Origin: Mesorhizobium sp. AR02
Lineage (GTDB): Bacteria; Pseudomonadota; Alphaproteobacteria; Rhizobiales; Rhizobiaceae
Direction of reading: 5' to 3'
Assembly (NCBI RefSeq): GCF_024746835.1
Contig: NZ_CP080531.1
Span: forward strand, 6,468,001 to 6,532,000
DNA length: 64,000 bases
This document shows positions 24,453 to 33,800 of this stretch, piece by piece; the stretch's first letter is position 1; each line of letters starts with the position of its first letter. Under the pieces are notes generated by a model. That model did no database searches, was not told the DNA's origin, and worked only from the letters and a program-made list of their open reading frames with translations. The position numbers and the translations under genes are program-made.

Positions 24453-25586
24453 TCAGCCGTCCCCGAAAACCAGCGAGACATTACCGCCGGCATGGCGTTC
24501 GAGCCGGCCGGCGAGGTCGAGTTCCAAAAGCACCATGAAGACCTGGGCCGGGTGCAGGCCGGTGTGGCGGATGATTTCGTCGACCGACACCGGCGTCGGT
24601 CCGAGCGCCTCGACGACCTTGGCGCGGTCGCTCTCGCCGGGTGGCGGGGTGGCTGAAAAATCCGGTGGGTCGTCGAATGGCGGCACGTCAGGCGCCCGCA
24701 TGCCGGTCAGCGGCGCGATCGCCCTGGAAACATCCGATGCCTCGGTAACCAGCGTGGCGCCGTCCTTGAGCAGGCCGTTGGTGCCGGCCGCGCGTGGGTC
24801 GAGCGGGGATCCCGGCACGGCGAACACCAGCCGCCCCATTTCACCGGCAAGCCTGGCGCTGATCAGCGAGCCCGAACGTTGTGCCGCCTCGACCACCACC
24901 AGCCCAAGGGCAGCACCCGCGACAAGGCGGTTGCGGCGTGGAAAATCCTGGGCGCGCGGCTGCCAGCCGAACGGCATTTCCGAAATGATGGCGCCGCGCT
25001 CGGCAATTTCCGCGCACAGGCCGGCATTCTCGGGCGGGTAGGGCAGGTCGAGGCCTCCAGCCAGCACGCCGATCGTGCCGGTCGAAAGACTGCCCTGATG
25101 CGCTGCCGTGTCGATGCCGCGCGCCAGGCCGGAGACGATGCCATAGCCGTCGCCGCCAAGATCGGCCGCCAGCATGCGCGCCATCTTGATGCCGGCCAGC
25201 GATGCGTTGCGGGCGCCGACGATGGCAACACCCGGCAGCCGAAAGACAGCGGCATTGCCCTTCACCGCCAGCAGCGGCGGCGGATTGTCCATGCTTCTCA
25301 GCAGCGGCGGATAGTCGGGCTCGCCGATACCAACGAAACGCGCGCCAGCCCGGCGGGCCGCCTCGAGTTCGGCCTCGGCTTCGGCGATTGAGGGAATGCG
25401 GGCGATCCGGCTGGCGCCACCCGAAATCATCAGTTCCGGCAGGATTTCCAGCGCCACCTCGGCGGAGCCGAAGCGGTTGATCAGGTCGCGAAAGGAAGCG
25501 GGGCCGACATTCTGGGTGCGGATCAGTCGCAGCCAGCTCAGCCGCTGCCGGTCGCTGAGGCGCGGCCCGGCGGCCGGCTCGCTCAC
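24453..25586 (-). CDS. dprA: DNA-processing protein DprA
   Basis: DprA binds incoming single-stranded DNA during transformation and loads RecA. The 377-residue protein has an N-terminal helical SAM-like region ('[20 protein letters not shown]'), the Rossmann-fold core with '[10 protein letters not shown]', '[19 protein letters not shown]', '[20 protein letters not shown]', '[15 protein letters not shown]' and '[21 protein letters not shown]', and a C-terminal winged helix. It overlaps plsY by four bases (ATGA), so the two are coupled. DprA is common in bacteria not known to be competent. Confidence 0.96.
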   Translation of the reverse strand: MSEPAAGPRLSDRQRLSWLRLIRTQNVGPASFRDLINRFGSAEVALEILPELMISGGASRIARIPSIAEAEAELEAARRAGARFVGIGEPDYPPLLRSMDNPPPLLAVKGNAAVFRLPGVAIVGARNASLAGIKMARMLAADLGGDGYGIVSGLARGIDTAAHQGSLSTGTIGVLAGGLDLPYPPENAGLCAEIAERGAIISEMPFGWQPRAQDFPRRNRLVAGAALGLVVVEAAQRSGSLISARLAGEMGRLVFAVPGSPLDPRAAGTNGLLKDGATLVTEASDVSRAIAPLTGMRAPDVPPFDDPPDFSATPPPGESDRAKVVEALGPTPVSVDEIIRHTGLHPAQVFMVLLELDLAGRLERHAGGNVSLVFGDG

Positions 25587-26170
25587 CCCTTGGCTCCGAT
25601 CTTGCCCTCGGTGCCGGCAAGCAGCCGCGAAATATTCGCCCTATGCTTGATGAAGACGATGATGCTCATCACCACGAACAGGGCGGCAATCTGCGGTGTG
25701 CTCATGAAATAGAGAGCAATCGGCACAACAACGGCCGCGGTCAGCGCTGCCAGCGAGGAGAAGCGAAACAGGAACGCCATCACCAGCCAGACAATGGCGA
25801 AGATCAGCGCCACCTGCCAGGCAAGGCCGATCAGCACGCCGAGATAAGTCGCGACGCCCTTGCCGCCCTTGAAGCCAAGCCAAACCGGGAAGAGGTGGCC
25901 GAGAAAGGCTCCGAGGCCGGCCCAGATAGCCGTTTCTGGTGCGAAATGGCCAGCAATCAGAACGGCGGCGGTGCCCTTCAGCGCGTCGAGCAGCAGCGTC
26001 GCCGCGGCAAGTCCCTTGTTGCCGGTGCGCAGCACGTTGGTGGCGCCGATATTGCCCGAGCCGATCTTGCGCACGTCACCAAGGCCGGCGGCTCGGGTCA
26101 GCAGCAGCCCGAAGGGAATCGAGCCGAGCAGATAGCCGAAGACAAGTGCTGGGATGATGCCGTAATTCAT
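25583..26170 (-). CDS. plsY: Acyl-phosphate:glycerol-3-phosphate acyltransferase
   Basis: PlsY is an inner-membrane enzyme that moves an acyl chain from acyl-phosphate to glycerol-3-phosphate, the first step of phospholipid synthesis. The 195-residue protein has about five membrane helices and the three family motifs: 'GSIPFGLLL' region, '[19 protein letters not shown]' and '[12 protein letters not shown]'. The plsY-dprA order with overlapping ends is common in alphaproteobacteria. The glp genes of this window supply or use the same glycerol-3-phosphate pool. Confidence 0.96.
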   Translation of the reverse strand: MNYGIIPALVFGYLLGSIPFGLLLTRAAGLGDVRKIGSGNIGATNVLRTGNKGLAAATLLLDALKGTAAVLIAGHFAPETAIWAGLGAFLGHLFPVWLGFKGGKGVATYLGVLIGLAWQVALIFAIVWLVMAFLFRFSSLAALTAAVVVPIALYFMSTPQIAALFVVMSIIVFIKHRANISRLLAGTEGKIGAKG

Positions 26171-26199
26171 TGTTTCCCCCCATATTTTCTTATGTCATC

Positions 26200-26225
26200 G
26201 CCTTGGCTTGCGTTCAAGCCAAGGC
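26200..26225. other. Perfect hairpin at the methyltransferase stop codon
   Basis: GCCTTGGCTTG (26200-26210) and CAAGCCAAGGC (26215-26225) form a perfect 11-base stem with a CGTT loop. It includes the stop codon of the minus-strand methyltransferase gene. No T-tract follows on either strand, so it is a weak terminator at best, though it could protect mRNA ends. Confidence 0.6.
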
Positions 26226-26936
26226 GCAGACGAACGAGTCACCGATCGGGGGTCCTTCGCCTGGCGCTCTTTGGACGATTCGCCAGCCGCAGCCTTCCAC
26301 CAGACAGGTAAGGAAATCGGGGTTGTAAAAGCACATGCCGCCGTTCTTGTCCGGGCTCCTGTCTTCGAACTCGGCGATCCCGGTATCCAGGAAGCAAGTG
26401 AAAAGGAGGCGGCCCTGGGTTGCGGTGTGGCGGCGCAGGAGGCTGAAGATGAATGCTGCATCATCGGGGTTCTGGTGGGTGATCACAGAAAATAGCGAGA
26501 CGACGTCAAAGGCGTGCAAGGGCAGCGGGAGTTCCGTCTCATTGGAGAGTGGGCGCCCTTTCGGGTTATAGAGCGGGTGGTGCGCGTCCAGAAGGACATA
26601 GGAGAAACGGGGATCGCGTACGGTGGAGCGCAGGAAGTCGATCATCTCCGCGAAGCAGTCGACACCGGTGTAGGATCGGATCGGAATCCTGCGATTTAGG
26701 ATAGCCTGGGTGAACCGGACGCCGCAGCCGAAGTCGAGCAGCCGGCTGGCTGCGAGGGTCTTCAATCCGATCTGTTGCCGCATCCTCTCCAGCAGCCAGG
26801 CACCGCTATCCTCCGGCGGCATCAGGGAACTCACCTTCTGGGAATTCCGGTTGAACTTCTGTGTGACGATGATCTTCGGCGCGGGACGAAGGCTATGCCA
26901 GATCGACTGCAGCCAGGAAGGATGATGCGATCTCAT
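26214..26936 (-). CDS. Class I SAM-dependent methyltransferase
   Basis: A 240-residue protein with a Rossmann-type methyltransferase core. Motif I is 'LLDFGCGVRFTQAI', followed by 'SYTGVDCFAEMIDFLR' (motif II acidic residue), 'FDVVSLFSVITHQ' (motif IV) and a C-terminal strand pair. The ATG at 26936 gives 'MRSHHPSWLQSIWHSLRP'; no strong ribosome site is visible. The longer open frame upstream runs into the region opposite pyrC and is not supported. The substrate is unknown. It resembles methyltransferases that modify small molecules or sugars. Confidence 0.75.
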   Translation of the reverse strand: MRSHHPSWLQSIWHSLRPAPKIIVTQKFNRNSQKVSSLMPPEDSGAWLLERMRQQIGLKTLAASRLLDFGCGVRFTQAILNRRIPIRSYTGVDCFAEMIDFLRSTVRDPRFSYVLLDAHHPLYNPKGRPLSNETELPLPLHAFDVVSLFSVITHQNPDDAAFIFSLLRRHTATQGRLLFTCFLDTGIAEFEDRSPDKNGGMCFYNPDFLTCLVEGCGWRIVQRAPGEGPPIGDSFVCALA

Positions 26937-27021
26937 GGCAAAGGCTCTTGGAGGAGTCGGTGGATGACAGTTCACTGTACCGCGAAACCAGAGTACTGCG
27001 AAGATTGGCTGGTCGGCAGGG

Positions 27022-28308
27022 TTAAGCTGAAAATACTGTGCGGCCGGCCACCAGCGTTTGCAAGACCTTGCCTTGCAGGCGTGCGCCTTCGAAGCAGGTG
27101 TTCTTCGAGCGCGAGCGAATGCCGCTTTCACTGACGATCCAGGGTTCATCGAGATCGACAAGCGCAAGGTCGGCGACGGCACCCGGCTTCAATGTTCCGC
27201 CGGGCAGGCCGAACAGTTTTGCCGGCGCGGTGGACAAGGTCTCGACCAGCCGCAGCAACGGCACGTCGCCATTGTGGTAAAGCCGCAAGGCAGCACCAAG
27301 CAACGTCTCCAGCCCAATGGCACCGGCGGCCGCGTCAGCGAAGGGCAGGCGCTTGGTGTCGACATCCTGCGGATCGTGCGAGGAGACGATGATGTCGACC
27401 GTGCCGTCCCTGACCGCCTCGATCATCGCCAGCCGGTCTTCCTCAGCGCGCAGCGGCGGCGTCAGACGGAAGAAGGTGCGGTATTCGCCGACATCGTTTT
27501 CATTGAGCGACAGATTGTGGATCGACACGCCAGAAGTGACGGCAGCACCATCGGCTTTCGCGCGCGTCATGGCGTTTGCCGCCATCGCCGTCGAGATTTT
27601 TGCCGCATGGTAGGAGCCGCGCGTCAGCCGCGCCAAGGCAAGGTCGCGCTCCAGCGGGATCGATTCGGCTTCACGCGGAATGCCGGAGAGGCCGAGCCAG
27701 CTGGCGTACAGGCCTTCGTTCATGACGCCTGACGAACCGAGGTCGGCATCCTGCGTCTCATGCACGATGGTGGCGCCGAAATCGCGGGCATAAGTCAGGG
27801 CACGGCGCATCACCAGCGCGCTTGATATGGTGTGGCGGCCATCGGTGAAGGCGACAGCACCTGCCTCGCGCAACAGGCCGAACTCGGTCATCTCGCGGCC
27901 GTCGAGGCCCTTGGTGATCGCCGCCGCCGGGAAGATATTGACGATCGCGGTGTCCTTGGCGGTGCGCAGCACGAACTCGACCAGTGCCACATTGTCGATC
28001 ACCGGGTCGGTATCGGGCATCATGACGACAGAGCTGACGCCGCCGGCCGCTGCCGCGACACTCGCGGAAGCGATGGTTTCGCGATGCTCGCCGCCCGGCT
28101 CGCCGATGAAGACACGGCCGTCGATCAGACCGGGAATGATCGCCTTGCCGGCGCAATCAATTGTTATGGCGCCCTCGGGGGTGCCCTGGTTCAACGCCGC
28201 CTTGCCCGCGGCAACGATCTTGCGGCCCTCGACAATGACGGAGCCGACTTCGTCGATGCCGCGCGAGGGGTCGACAATGCGGGCGCGTTCAAAGACCGTA
28301 GTGCTCAT
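27022..28308 (-). CDS. pyrC: Dihydroorotase-like protein, probably non-catalytic
   Basis: A 428-residue amidohydrolase-fold protein coupled to pyrB by a four-base overlap. The metal-binding motif D-x-H-x-H of active dihydroorotases reads D63-G-R65-V-F67 here. The second His of the 'HxxH' motif is Lys ('YHAAKIST'), and the 'TDHAPH' motif is 'SSHDPQD'. So the binuclear zinc site is lost. Such inactive homologues (PyrX/PyrC') are known in Pseudomonas to assemble with aspartate carbamoyltransferase and be needed for its activity. A catalytic dihydroorotase should be encoded elsewhere. Confidence 0.9.
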   Translation of the reverse strand: MSTTVFERARIVDPSRGIDEVGSVIVEGRKIVAAGKAALNQGTPEGAITIDCAGKAIIPGLIDGRVFIGEPGGEHRETIASASVAAAAGGVSSVVMMPDTDPVIDNVALVEFVLRTAKDTAIVNIFPAAAITKGLDGREMTEFGLLREAGAVAFTDGRHTISSALVMRRALTYARDFGATIVHETQDADLGSSGVMNEGLYASWLGLSGIPREAESIPLERDLALARLTRGSYHAAKISTAMAANAMTRAKADGAAVTSGVSIHNLSLNENDVGEYRTFFRLTPPLRAEEDRLAMIEAVRDGTVDIIVSSHDPQDVDTKRLPFADAAAGAIGLETLLGAALRLYHNGDVPLLRLVETLSTAPAKLFGLPGGTLKPGAVADLALVDLDEPWIVSESGIRSRSKNTCFEGARLQGKVLQTLVAGRTVFSA

Positions 28309-29270
28309 GCGCCGCGGCCCTCTTGATTACGACGGGGATCGAGCAGCGCTTCCATCACCGCCATGCGCACGGCGACACCCATCTCCACCTGTTCCTGGAT
28401 GACGCTTTGCGGACCGTCGGCGATTTCCGAGGCGATCTCGACGCCGCGGTTCATCGGGCCGGGATGCATGACCATTGCGTCGTCCTTGGCCGCCTTCAGC
28501 TTCTCGGCGTCGAGGCCGAAATAGCGGAAATATTCGCGCACCGAAGGCACGAAGGCGCCTTCCATCCGCTCGCGCTGCAGGCGCAGCATCATCACCACGT
28601 CGGCGTCCTTGAGGCCCTCGGCCATCGACCGTGTGACGATGACGCCCATCTTCTCGATACCGGAGGGCAGAAGCGTCGAAGGCGCGACGACCCGAACCTG
28701 CGCGCCAAGTGCGTTGAGCAGCATGATGTTGGAGCGGGCCACGCGCGAATGCAGGATGTCGCCGCAGATCGCGACGATCAGCTTCGACAGCGGACCCTTG
28801 GCGCGGCGGATGGTCAGCGCATCGAGCAGTGCCTGTGTCGGATGCTCATGCGCGCCGTCGCCGGCATTGACCACCGAGCAGCCGACCTTTTGGGCCAGAA
28901 GGGCGGCGGCACCCGCCGACTGATGGCGGATGATCAATATATCGGGCCGCATGGCGTTCAGCGTCATCGCGGTGTCGATGAGCGTCTCGCCCTTCTTCAC
29001 CGAGGAACTCGCCACCGACATGTTCATTACGTCGGCGCCGAGCCGCTTTCCGGCCAGCTCGAACGAGGACTGCGTCCGGGTCGAGGCCTCATAGAAGAGG
29101 TTGATCTGGGTACGGCCGCGCAGCGTCGAGGTCTTCTTCTCGGACTGCCGCGAAATCGCGACGGCCCGATCCGCCCTGTCGAGCAAAAGCTCGATGTCGG
29201 CGGGCGAAAGGTCGCTGATGCCCAGAAGATGGCGGTGAGGGTAGAGTGGCAGGGACGAAGCGTCGGTCAT
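28305..29270 (-). CDS. pyrB: Aspartate carbamoyltransferase catalytic chain
   Basis: PyrB condenses carbamoyl phosphate and aspartate in pyrimidine synthesis. The 321-residue length is normal. Motifs seen: '[20 protein letters not shown]' (carbamoyl phosphate site), '[14 protein letters not shown]', '[12 protein letters not shown]', '[11 protein letters not shown]' and '[11 protein letters not shown]'. No regulatory chain gene pyrI is nearby. Its coupled partner is the inactive dihydroorotase homologue, expected to form part of the holoenzyme. A near-consensus promoter lies only a few bases upstream. Confidence 0.97.
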   Translation of the reverse strand: MTDASSLPLYPHRHLLGISDLSPADIELLLDRADRAVAISRQSEKKTSTLRGRTQINLFYEASTRTQSSFELAGKRLGADVMNMSVASSSVKKGETLIDTAMTLNAMRPDILIIRHQSAGAAALLAQKVGCSVVNAGDGAHEHPTQALLDALTIRRAKGPLSKLIVAICGDILHSRVARSNIMLLNALGAQVRVVAPSTLLPSGIEKMGVIVTRSMAEGLKDADVVMMLRLQRERMEGAFVPSVREYFRYFGLDAEKLKAAKDDAMVMHPGPMNRGVEIASEIADGPQSVIQEQVEMGVAVRMAVMEALLDPRRNQEGRGA

Positions 29271-29282
29271 CTCAAGGGGCTG

Positions 29283-29311
29283 CTATAGGGTGCGGATTTT
29301 GCGCCTGCAAG
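29283..29311 (-). promoter_or_regulatory. Promoter of pyrB-pyrC with very short leader
   Basis: Read on the minus strand, CTTGCA (29311-29306), 17 bases, CTATAG (29288-29283) fits the rhizobial housekeeping consensus. Transcription would begin near 29276, about six bases before the pyrB ATG, leaving almost no leader. The ribosome site is also weak. Confidence 0.6.
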
Positions 29312-29448
29312 CACCAGCTTTGGATTGGCGCCGTTCTCCCCGGTATTTTCGTCGCGCGCGCGGCAACGCTTGGCTATATCTAGCCGATGGCTTCGGATTC
29401 GTGGCTTTCGCACGATAGGGACCTTTTCTACCGATTGAAGGATTGGGC

Positions 29449-31077
29449 GTGACCGACGACGTAACGAACCAGCCGCCGCCGCTGACGGGTGGCAACGCCT
29501 GGCGGGGGGATCCGTTGCTGATCCAGCTTGCCGAGCGCTTTTCCGACCCGGTGCGCAAGGATCTCGACGGTCTCGGCCGTTTCGTCCTGACGCAGGAAGC
29601 GCAGGAACTGGCGCGTCTCGCCAATGTCGAGACGCCGAAACTCAGGACGCATGATCGCCAGGGACGGCGCATCGACCTGGTCGAATTCCATCCCGCCTAC
29701 CACGCCTTGATGCGTCGCTCGGTGGCCAACGGGCTGCATTCTTCGGTCTGGGAAAATGGCGACGCCGAGATCGGCCGCCGGCATCAGGTGCGCGCCGCGC
29801 GTTTCTACCTGACCGCCGAGCTCGAGACCGGGCATCTCTGCCCGATCACCATGACCAGTGCCTCGCTGGCGGCACTGATGGCCAGTCCAAAACTGTTCCG
29901 CGAATGGGCGCCGCGCGTGACGACCCGCAAATACGACCAGAGCCAGAAGCCGCCGGTCGAGAAGACCGGGCTGACGCTCGGCATGGGCATGACCGAGAAG
30001 CAGGGCGGCACGGATGTGCGCGCCAATGTGACCAGGGCCGAACGCGCCGGCAGCGGCTTCTATCGCCTGACCGGGCACAAATGGTTCATGTCGGCGCCGA
30101 TGTCGGACGCCTTCCTGGTGTTGGCGCAAGCGCCGGAGGGACTGTCCTGCTTCCTCGTGCCACGCGTTCTCGGTGACGGGTCGGGCAATGGCTTTCGCTT
30201 CCAGCGCCTGAAGGACAAGCTCGGCAACCGCTCCAACGCGTCTTCCGAGGTCGAATTCGTCAACGCCATCGGCGAGATGGTTGGCGAACCTGGCGCCGGC
30301 GTGAAGACGATCATGGACATGGTGACCTTGACCCGGCTCGACTGCGCGGTGGCGTCGTCGGCGATCATGCGGGCAGGGCTGGCGGAAGCGGTTCATCATG
30401 CCCGCCATCGCCAGGTGTTTGGCTCGACCTTGATCGAGCAGCCGCTGATGCAGCGCGTGCTGGCCGATATGGCGTTGGATGTTGCCGCCGCCACCGCTCT
30501 GTCGTTCCGGCTGGCGCGGTCCTTCGACGAAGCGGCGAGCGATCGCGGCGAGGCGGCGTTTGCACGTGCCATGACGCCGGTCGTCAAATATTGGGTGTGC
30601 AAGATCGCACCGCCGCTGCTCTACGAAGCGATGGAATGCCTCGGCGGCAATGGCTATGTCGAGGAGGCGCCGCTCGCCCGTTATTACCGCGAAGCTCCTG
30701 TCAACGCGATCTGGGAAGGGTCGGGCAATGTCATGGCGCTCGACGTGCTGCGTGTGCTCGGCCGCGCGCCTGGCCTGTTCGAAGAGGTGCTGGCCGGTAT
30801 CGACCGTGACCTCGGCGCCGGCGGGCGCGGAACGATCGGTGTGCTGAAGGCGGCGATGCAGGTGGCTTCGACCGATGAGGGCTCGGCACGCCTGCTGACC
30901 GAACAGCTGGCGTTGTCAGCCGCCGCAGCGGAACTGCGCCGGCTGGGGGCAGGGCGGATTGCCGATGCCTTCGTCGAAACCCGCCTGGCCGGCCAGTGGC
31001 GCAACACCTATGGCATGCTCGATGCGCGCCACGACGCGCGCATGATCATCGACACGCTCTATCCGCCGGTGAACTGA
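29449..31077 (+). CDS. AidB-like acyl-CoA dehydrogenase
   Basis: A 542-residue FAD-dependent acyl-CoA dehydrogenase of the AidB group, much longer than ordinary members (about 380) and equal to E. coli AidB (541). It shows 'GMGMTEKQGGTDVRANVTRAE' (FAD/substrate loop), 'KWFMSAPMSDAFLVLAQAPEG', 'FQRLKDKLGNRSNASSEVEF' and the catalytic-region 'MECLGGNGYVEEAPLARYYREAPVNAIWEGSGNVMALD' split over two lines. AidB is induced by alkylation damage and binds DNA in E. coli; its true substrate is unclear. GTG 29449 is chosen because GAAGGA lies six bases upstream. Confidence 0.88.
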   Translation: MTDDVTNQPPPLTGGNAWRGDPLLIQLAERFSDPVRKDLDGLGRFVLTQEAQELARLANVETPKLRTHDRQGRRIDLVEFHPAYHALMRRSVANGLHSSVWENGDAEIGRRHQVRAARFYLTAELETGHLCPITMTSASLAALMASPKLFREWAPRVTTRKYDQSQKPPVEKTGLTLGMGMTEKQGGTDVRANVTRAERAGSGFYRLTGHKWFMSAPMSDAFLVLAQAPEGLSCFLVPRVLGDGSGNGFRFQRLKDKLGNRSNASSEVEFVNAIGEMVGEPGAGVKTIMDMVTLTRLDCAVASSAIMRAGLAEAVHHARHRQVFGSTLIEQPLMQRVLADMALDVAAATALSFRLARSFDEAASDRGEAAFARAMTPVVKYWVCKIAPPLLYEAMECLGGNGYVEEAPLARYYREAPVNAIWEGSGNVMALDVLRVLGRAPGLFEEVLAGIDRDLGAGGRGTIGVLKAAMQVASTDEGSARLLTEQLALSAAAAELRRLGAGRIADAFVETRLAGQWRNTYGMLDARHDARMIIDTLYPPVN

Positions 31078-31191
31078 GCCGAGAACGGGTGTATCGAACG
31101 TATCCAAGAGGACCGTGGTGCGCCCTGTGGATCGCCGTTAACCTTAACAAATGGTTTCCGTTGCGGCCGCGAGCGGCAAAGCCCACTGTCA

Positions 31192-31209
31192 TTCCTGCCG
31201 AAGCAGGAA
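31192..31209 (+). promoter_or_regulatory. Hairpin covering a ribosome site
   Basis: TTCCTGC (31192-31198), loop CGAA, GCAGGAA (31203-31209) is a perfect stem. Its 3' arm contains the AGGA ribosome site for the gene starting at 31215. The motif CATTCCTGC-GAA-GCAGGAA also resembles a widespread short dispersed repeat, so it may be a repeat that came to lie there. Confidence 0.55.
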
Positions 31210-31214
31210 CCACG

Positions 31215-31763
31215 ATGCGACACGTACTGACCTCCTTTCTGTCTGTGCACTGGGCAATTGTCTTCGCCCTGCTGGCGCTGATCTGCATCGATGGAGACCG
31301 CGGTGTGGCGGCAGCCCTTGGCGTGCTCGGTGTGACCATCGAGAGCGCCCGGCTCGTCAATCTGGAGAACATCGTCGTGGTCGCGCCGCTGGCCACCGCC
31401 CTGCTGGTCGTGTCGGTGCTGTTCTTCTGGGCCTTTGTCGATTGCTTGATCAACGATGGTACCAGCCCGGGCGCCGACAGCGTCGTTCGCATCGCCTTCA
31501 TTTCCGCTTCCGGTGTCCTGTCGATGATCCTGATCGGTGGCGCCGCGCAGGGCATCAACGGGCTCTTCATGGTCGTCGCGGTGCAGTTGGCCGCACTTCT
31601 GGCCTCCTATGTCGCGATGCTTGCCGAGCGGCGCTCGGCGGCTGCCTCGGATGACGCCGATTTTCGCGCCACGGCGCACAGCATGGCGAAGGCAGCGGCC
31701 CATAATTCGCTGCTCTCCCTGATATCGGGCCGGACCGGCCCGAACGGGAAGGGAGGTCGCTGA
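31215..31763 (+). CDS. Inner-membrane hypothetical protein
   Basis: A 182-residue protein with about four membrane helices: residues 8-25, 45-75 ('VVVAPLATALLVVSVLFFWAF'), 95-115 ('IAFISASGVLSMILIGGA') and 118-140. The C-terminus is a hydrophilic tail. No family is recognised. Its ATG is preceded by AGGA inside a hairpin, and its TGA overlaps the ATG of the DUF6105 gene by one base, so both are probably made together. Longer upstream codons would translate the hairpin and the end of the aidB-like gene and are rejected. Confidence 0.75.
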   Translation: MRHVLTSFLSVHWAIVFALLALICIDGDRGVAAALGVLGVTIESARLVNLENIVVVAPLATALLVVSVLFFWAFVDCLINDGTSPGADSVVRIAFISASGVLSMILIGGAAQGINGLFMVVAVQLAALLASYVAMLAERRSAAASDDADFRATAHSMAKAAAHNSLLSLISGRTGPNGKGGR

Positions 31764-32104
31764 TGCGCTACATCTTCGCATTTTGGGCGGCTCCGATGGC
31801 GCTGTTCTGGGGCTGGTTCTACCTGTCGCTCAACGACATGAATTTCGGCTATGTGATGCTGACCCGGCAGCTGCACGATTTCGTGTTTCAGCTTTATGGC
31901 CAGATGCTCGGCATCGATCCGGCCATCATCCCGGGCATGGTGGCCAAGGCCTGCATCTTCGACGGGTTTCTGCTGATGGCGATATGGGCATTTCGCCGCC
32001 GCCGCGAAATCTGGGACTGGGTCAGACGGCGTCAGTCGGGTCCGATTCCGTTCGATCGGCTGAATCGAGTGACTGAAGCCGGTCCAAAACTCCCTGCAGA
32101 ATAA
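31763..32104 (+). CDS. DUF6105 membrane protein
   Basis: A 113-residue protein with two predicted membrane helices (residues about 4-22 and 62-78) and the family opening '[22 protein letters not shown]', followed by '[20 protein letters not shown]'. DUF6105 is restricted to rhizobia-like bacteria and has no known role. It is coupled to the preceding membrane-protein gene. Its last 83 bases overlap the 3' end of ruvX on the other strand. Confidence 0.82.
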   Translation: MRYIFAFWAAPMALFWGWFYLSLNDMNFGYVMLTRQLHDFVFQLYGQMLGIDPAIIPGMVAKACIFDGFLLMAIWAFRRRREIWDWVRRRQSGPIPFDRLNRVTEAGPKLPAE

Positions 32105-32528
32105 AGGCCGCGGCCGCCGAATCGATCTTGCCGGCGCGTTTGGCGCGCGAGAAATCCATTTCGATCAGCGTCCTTTCGGCCGCCACCGTCGACAGCCGCT
32201 CATCCCAGAACACGAAGGGCAGGTCGCTCAACTGTGCCATGTTGCGCACGAAGGCACGCGATTTCTGCGCGCGCGGACCTTCCGACCCATCCATGTTGAT
32301 CGGCAGTCCGATCACCACGGCGCCGACATTCTCCTTCTCCAGCAAGGCCAGAAGCACGGCGGCATCGAGTGAGAATTTCCGCCGCATGATGACCGGGCGT
32401 GGGTGAGCAAAGGAGAATCCCCGATCGGAAACCGCGACGCCGATCGTCTTGTCGCCGAGATCGAGCCCGGCCAGTGTCTTGCCGCCGGCAAGCCGAGCCG
32501 GCAATTCCTCGATCGTGATAATACTCAA
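32022..32528 (-). CDS. ruvX: Holliday-junction-resolvase-like protein RuvX (YqgF)
   Basis: A 168-residue RNase-H-fold protein. Hallmarks are '[17 protein letters not shown]' (first catalytic Asp), '[21 protein letters not shown]', '[14 protein letters not shown]' (second acidic site) and '[16 protein letters not shown]' (third Asp). YqgF/RuvX proteins process pre-16S rRNA 5' ends and may cut junction DNA. The start is TTG 32528, chosen because GAAGGA lies six bases upstream and family N-termini begin there; the frame stays open for over 400 codons further, which is opposite the next gene. Convergent overlap with DUF6105 gene: 83 bases. Confidence 0.93.
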   Translation of the reverse strand: MSIITIEELPARLAGGKTLAGLDLGDKTIGVAVSDRGFSFAHPRPVIMRRKFSLDAAVLLALLEKENVGAVVIGLPINMDGSEGPRAQKSRAFVRNMAQLSDLPFVFWDERLSTVAAERTLIEMDFSRAKRAGKIDSAAAAFILQGVLDRLQSLDSADRTESDPTDAV

Positions 32529-32651
32529 CGGCCGTCCTTCGCCTTTCACCACCACGTGTTTTGTCAAACGCGCAACGGACACGGTAACCCTTTGATCTCG
32601 GGACCATCGGCGTTCTATCCTCTGGCCCGACAAAAATCGAGGAATGCATTC

Positions 32652-33359
32652 ATGAAACTGACCTGGTACGGCCATTCGGCCTTCCGTATCGAAACCGGCG
32701 ACTCCAAGATCCTCATCGACCCGTATCTGATCGGCAATCCGTCCTGGACGGGTGGCTGGGAAGGGCCGGCCGAAGGGATCACGCATGTTCTGCTGACGCA
32801 CGGACACAACGACCACATCAGCGGCGCGCTGGAAGTGCTCGGCAAGAGCGGCGCCCAGCTGGTCGCCAATTTCGAGATCTGCATGTATCTGGTCGGCAAG
32901 GGCGCCGACGGCAACAAGATCAATCCCAGCAACATCGGCGGCACGGTCGATTGCGGCGGCTTCACCACCACTTTCGTCCAGGCGCTGCACTCCTCCTCGT
33001 TTGGCAAAGAGGGCGGCAAAAACGTCTATCTCGGCAATCCGGGCGGGCTGGTCCTGCATTTCCCGGAAGACCGGACGCTCTACCATATGGGCGATACCGA
33101 CATCTTTTCCGACATGGCGCTGATCAACGAATTGCATGAGCCGAAGATCGGCATCGTGCCGATCGGCGACCGTTTCACCATGGGTGGCGCGGTGGCGGCA
33201 CTTGCCTGCCGCCGCTTCTTCAAGTTCGACACGGTCGTCCCTTGCCACTTCGGCACGTTTCCGATGATCGATCCGACGCCTGAGAAATTCGAGGCCGGTC
33301 TGGAAGGGTCCGGTGTTAAGGTCGCATTGCCTAGGATCGGCGAGACGATTACGATCTAG
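32652..33359 (+). CDS. Metal-dependent hydrolase, UPF0173 (MBL fold)
   Basis: A 235-residue metallo-beta-lactamase-fold protein opening '[15 protein letters not shown]'. The metal motif is '[10 protein letters not shown]' (HxHxDH), with further ligands in '[13 protein letters not shown]' and '[11 protein letters not shown]'. UPF0173/YtkL-type proteins are conserved but their substrate is not established. GAGGAATGCATTC precedes the ATG. It is divergent from ruvX, the two sharing a 123-base promoter region. Confidence 0.92.
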   Translation: MKLTWYGHSAFRIETGDSKILIDPYLIGNPSWTGGWEGPAEGITHVLLTHGHNDHISGALEVLGKSGAQLVANFEICMYLVGKGADGNKINPSNIGGTVDCGGFTTTFVQALHSSSFGKEGGKNVYLGNPGGLVLHFPEDRTLYHMGDTDIFSDMALINELHEPKIGIVPIGDRFTMGGAVAALACRRFFKFDTVVPCHFGTFPMIDPTPEKFEAGLEGSGVKVALPRIGETITI

Positions 33360-33383
33360 AGGCAGATAAAGCGGAACAAATCC

Positions 33384-33800
33384 ATGGCGTTGGGGCGATC
33401 TCTTTGCGTGTCCATGTTTGTCGCGGCATCGCCCGCGCTCGCCGCGGATGATTTCATCGAAGGCGTCTACCTTCAGTCCGAGGAGCTTTGTGCACAGGCC
33501 AAAAAGGATACGCTGCAGACGCTGATCGACGCCGGCAACATCGTGTTGTCGGCGCACGGCCTGCAAGGCGTCGAATATAGCTGTGAGTTCGTTCAGGTCA
33601 GCAAGGCGACACGCTCGCCGAGCTGGGCGGTGACGGCCATCTGCCAGGAGCCAGGCTATGTCTTTCCCGATGTGCTCTCGGTGACGCAAATGAACCCGAC
33701 GCAGGTTGATCTCGTATCGGTCCGGCCGATTGATGACGAAAGCGAGGCGAGCGGCAACAGCGGCAGCTACCATCTATGCGAGGGCGTTGCCTTGCCATGA
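33384..33800 (+). CDS. Secreted hypothetical protein with four cysteines
   Basis: A 138-residue protein with a Sec signal peptide ([20 protein letters not shown], cut before ADDFIEG). The mature part has four cysteines (ELCAQA, YSCEFV, AICQEP, HLCEGV), consistent with two disulfides in the periplasm. No family is recognised. It follows the metallo-hydrolase by 24 bases and overlaps the radical SAM gene by four bases (ATGA), so it is cotranslated with that gene. Confidence 0.75.
   Translation: MALGRSLCVSMFVAASPALAADDFIEGVYLQSEELCAQAKKDTLQTLIDAGNIVLSAHGLQGVEYSCEFVQVSKATRSPSWAVTAICQEPGYVFPDVLSVTQMNPTQVDLVSVRPIDDESEASGNSGSYHLCEGVALP

Noticed and set aside
32529..33773. Upstream extension of ruvX to more than 580 codons
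   Set aside because: The extension is antisense to the UPF0173 hydrolase and the secreted protein gene; the TTG at 32528 has a ribosome site and gives the normal family length.
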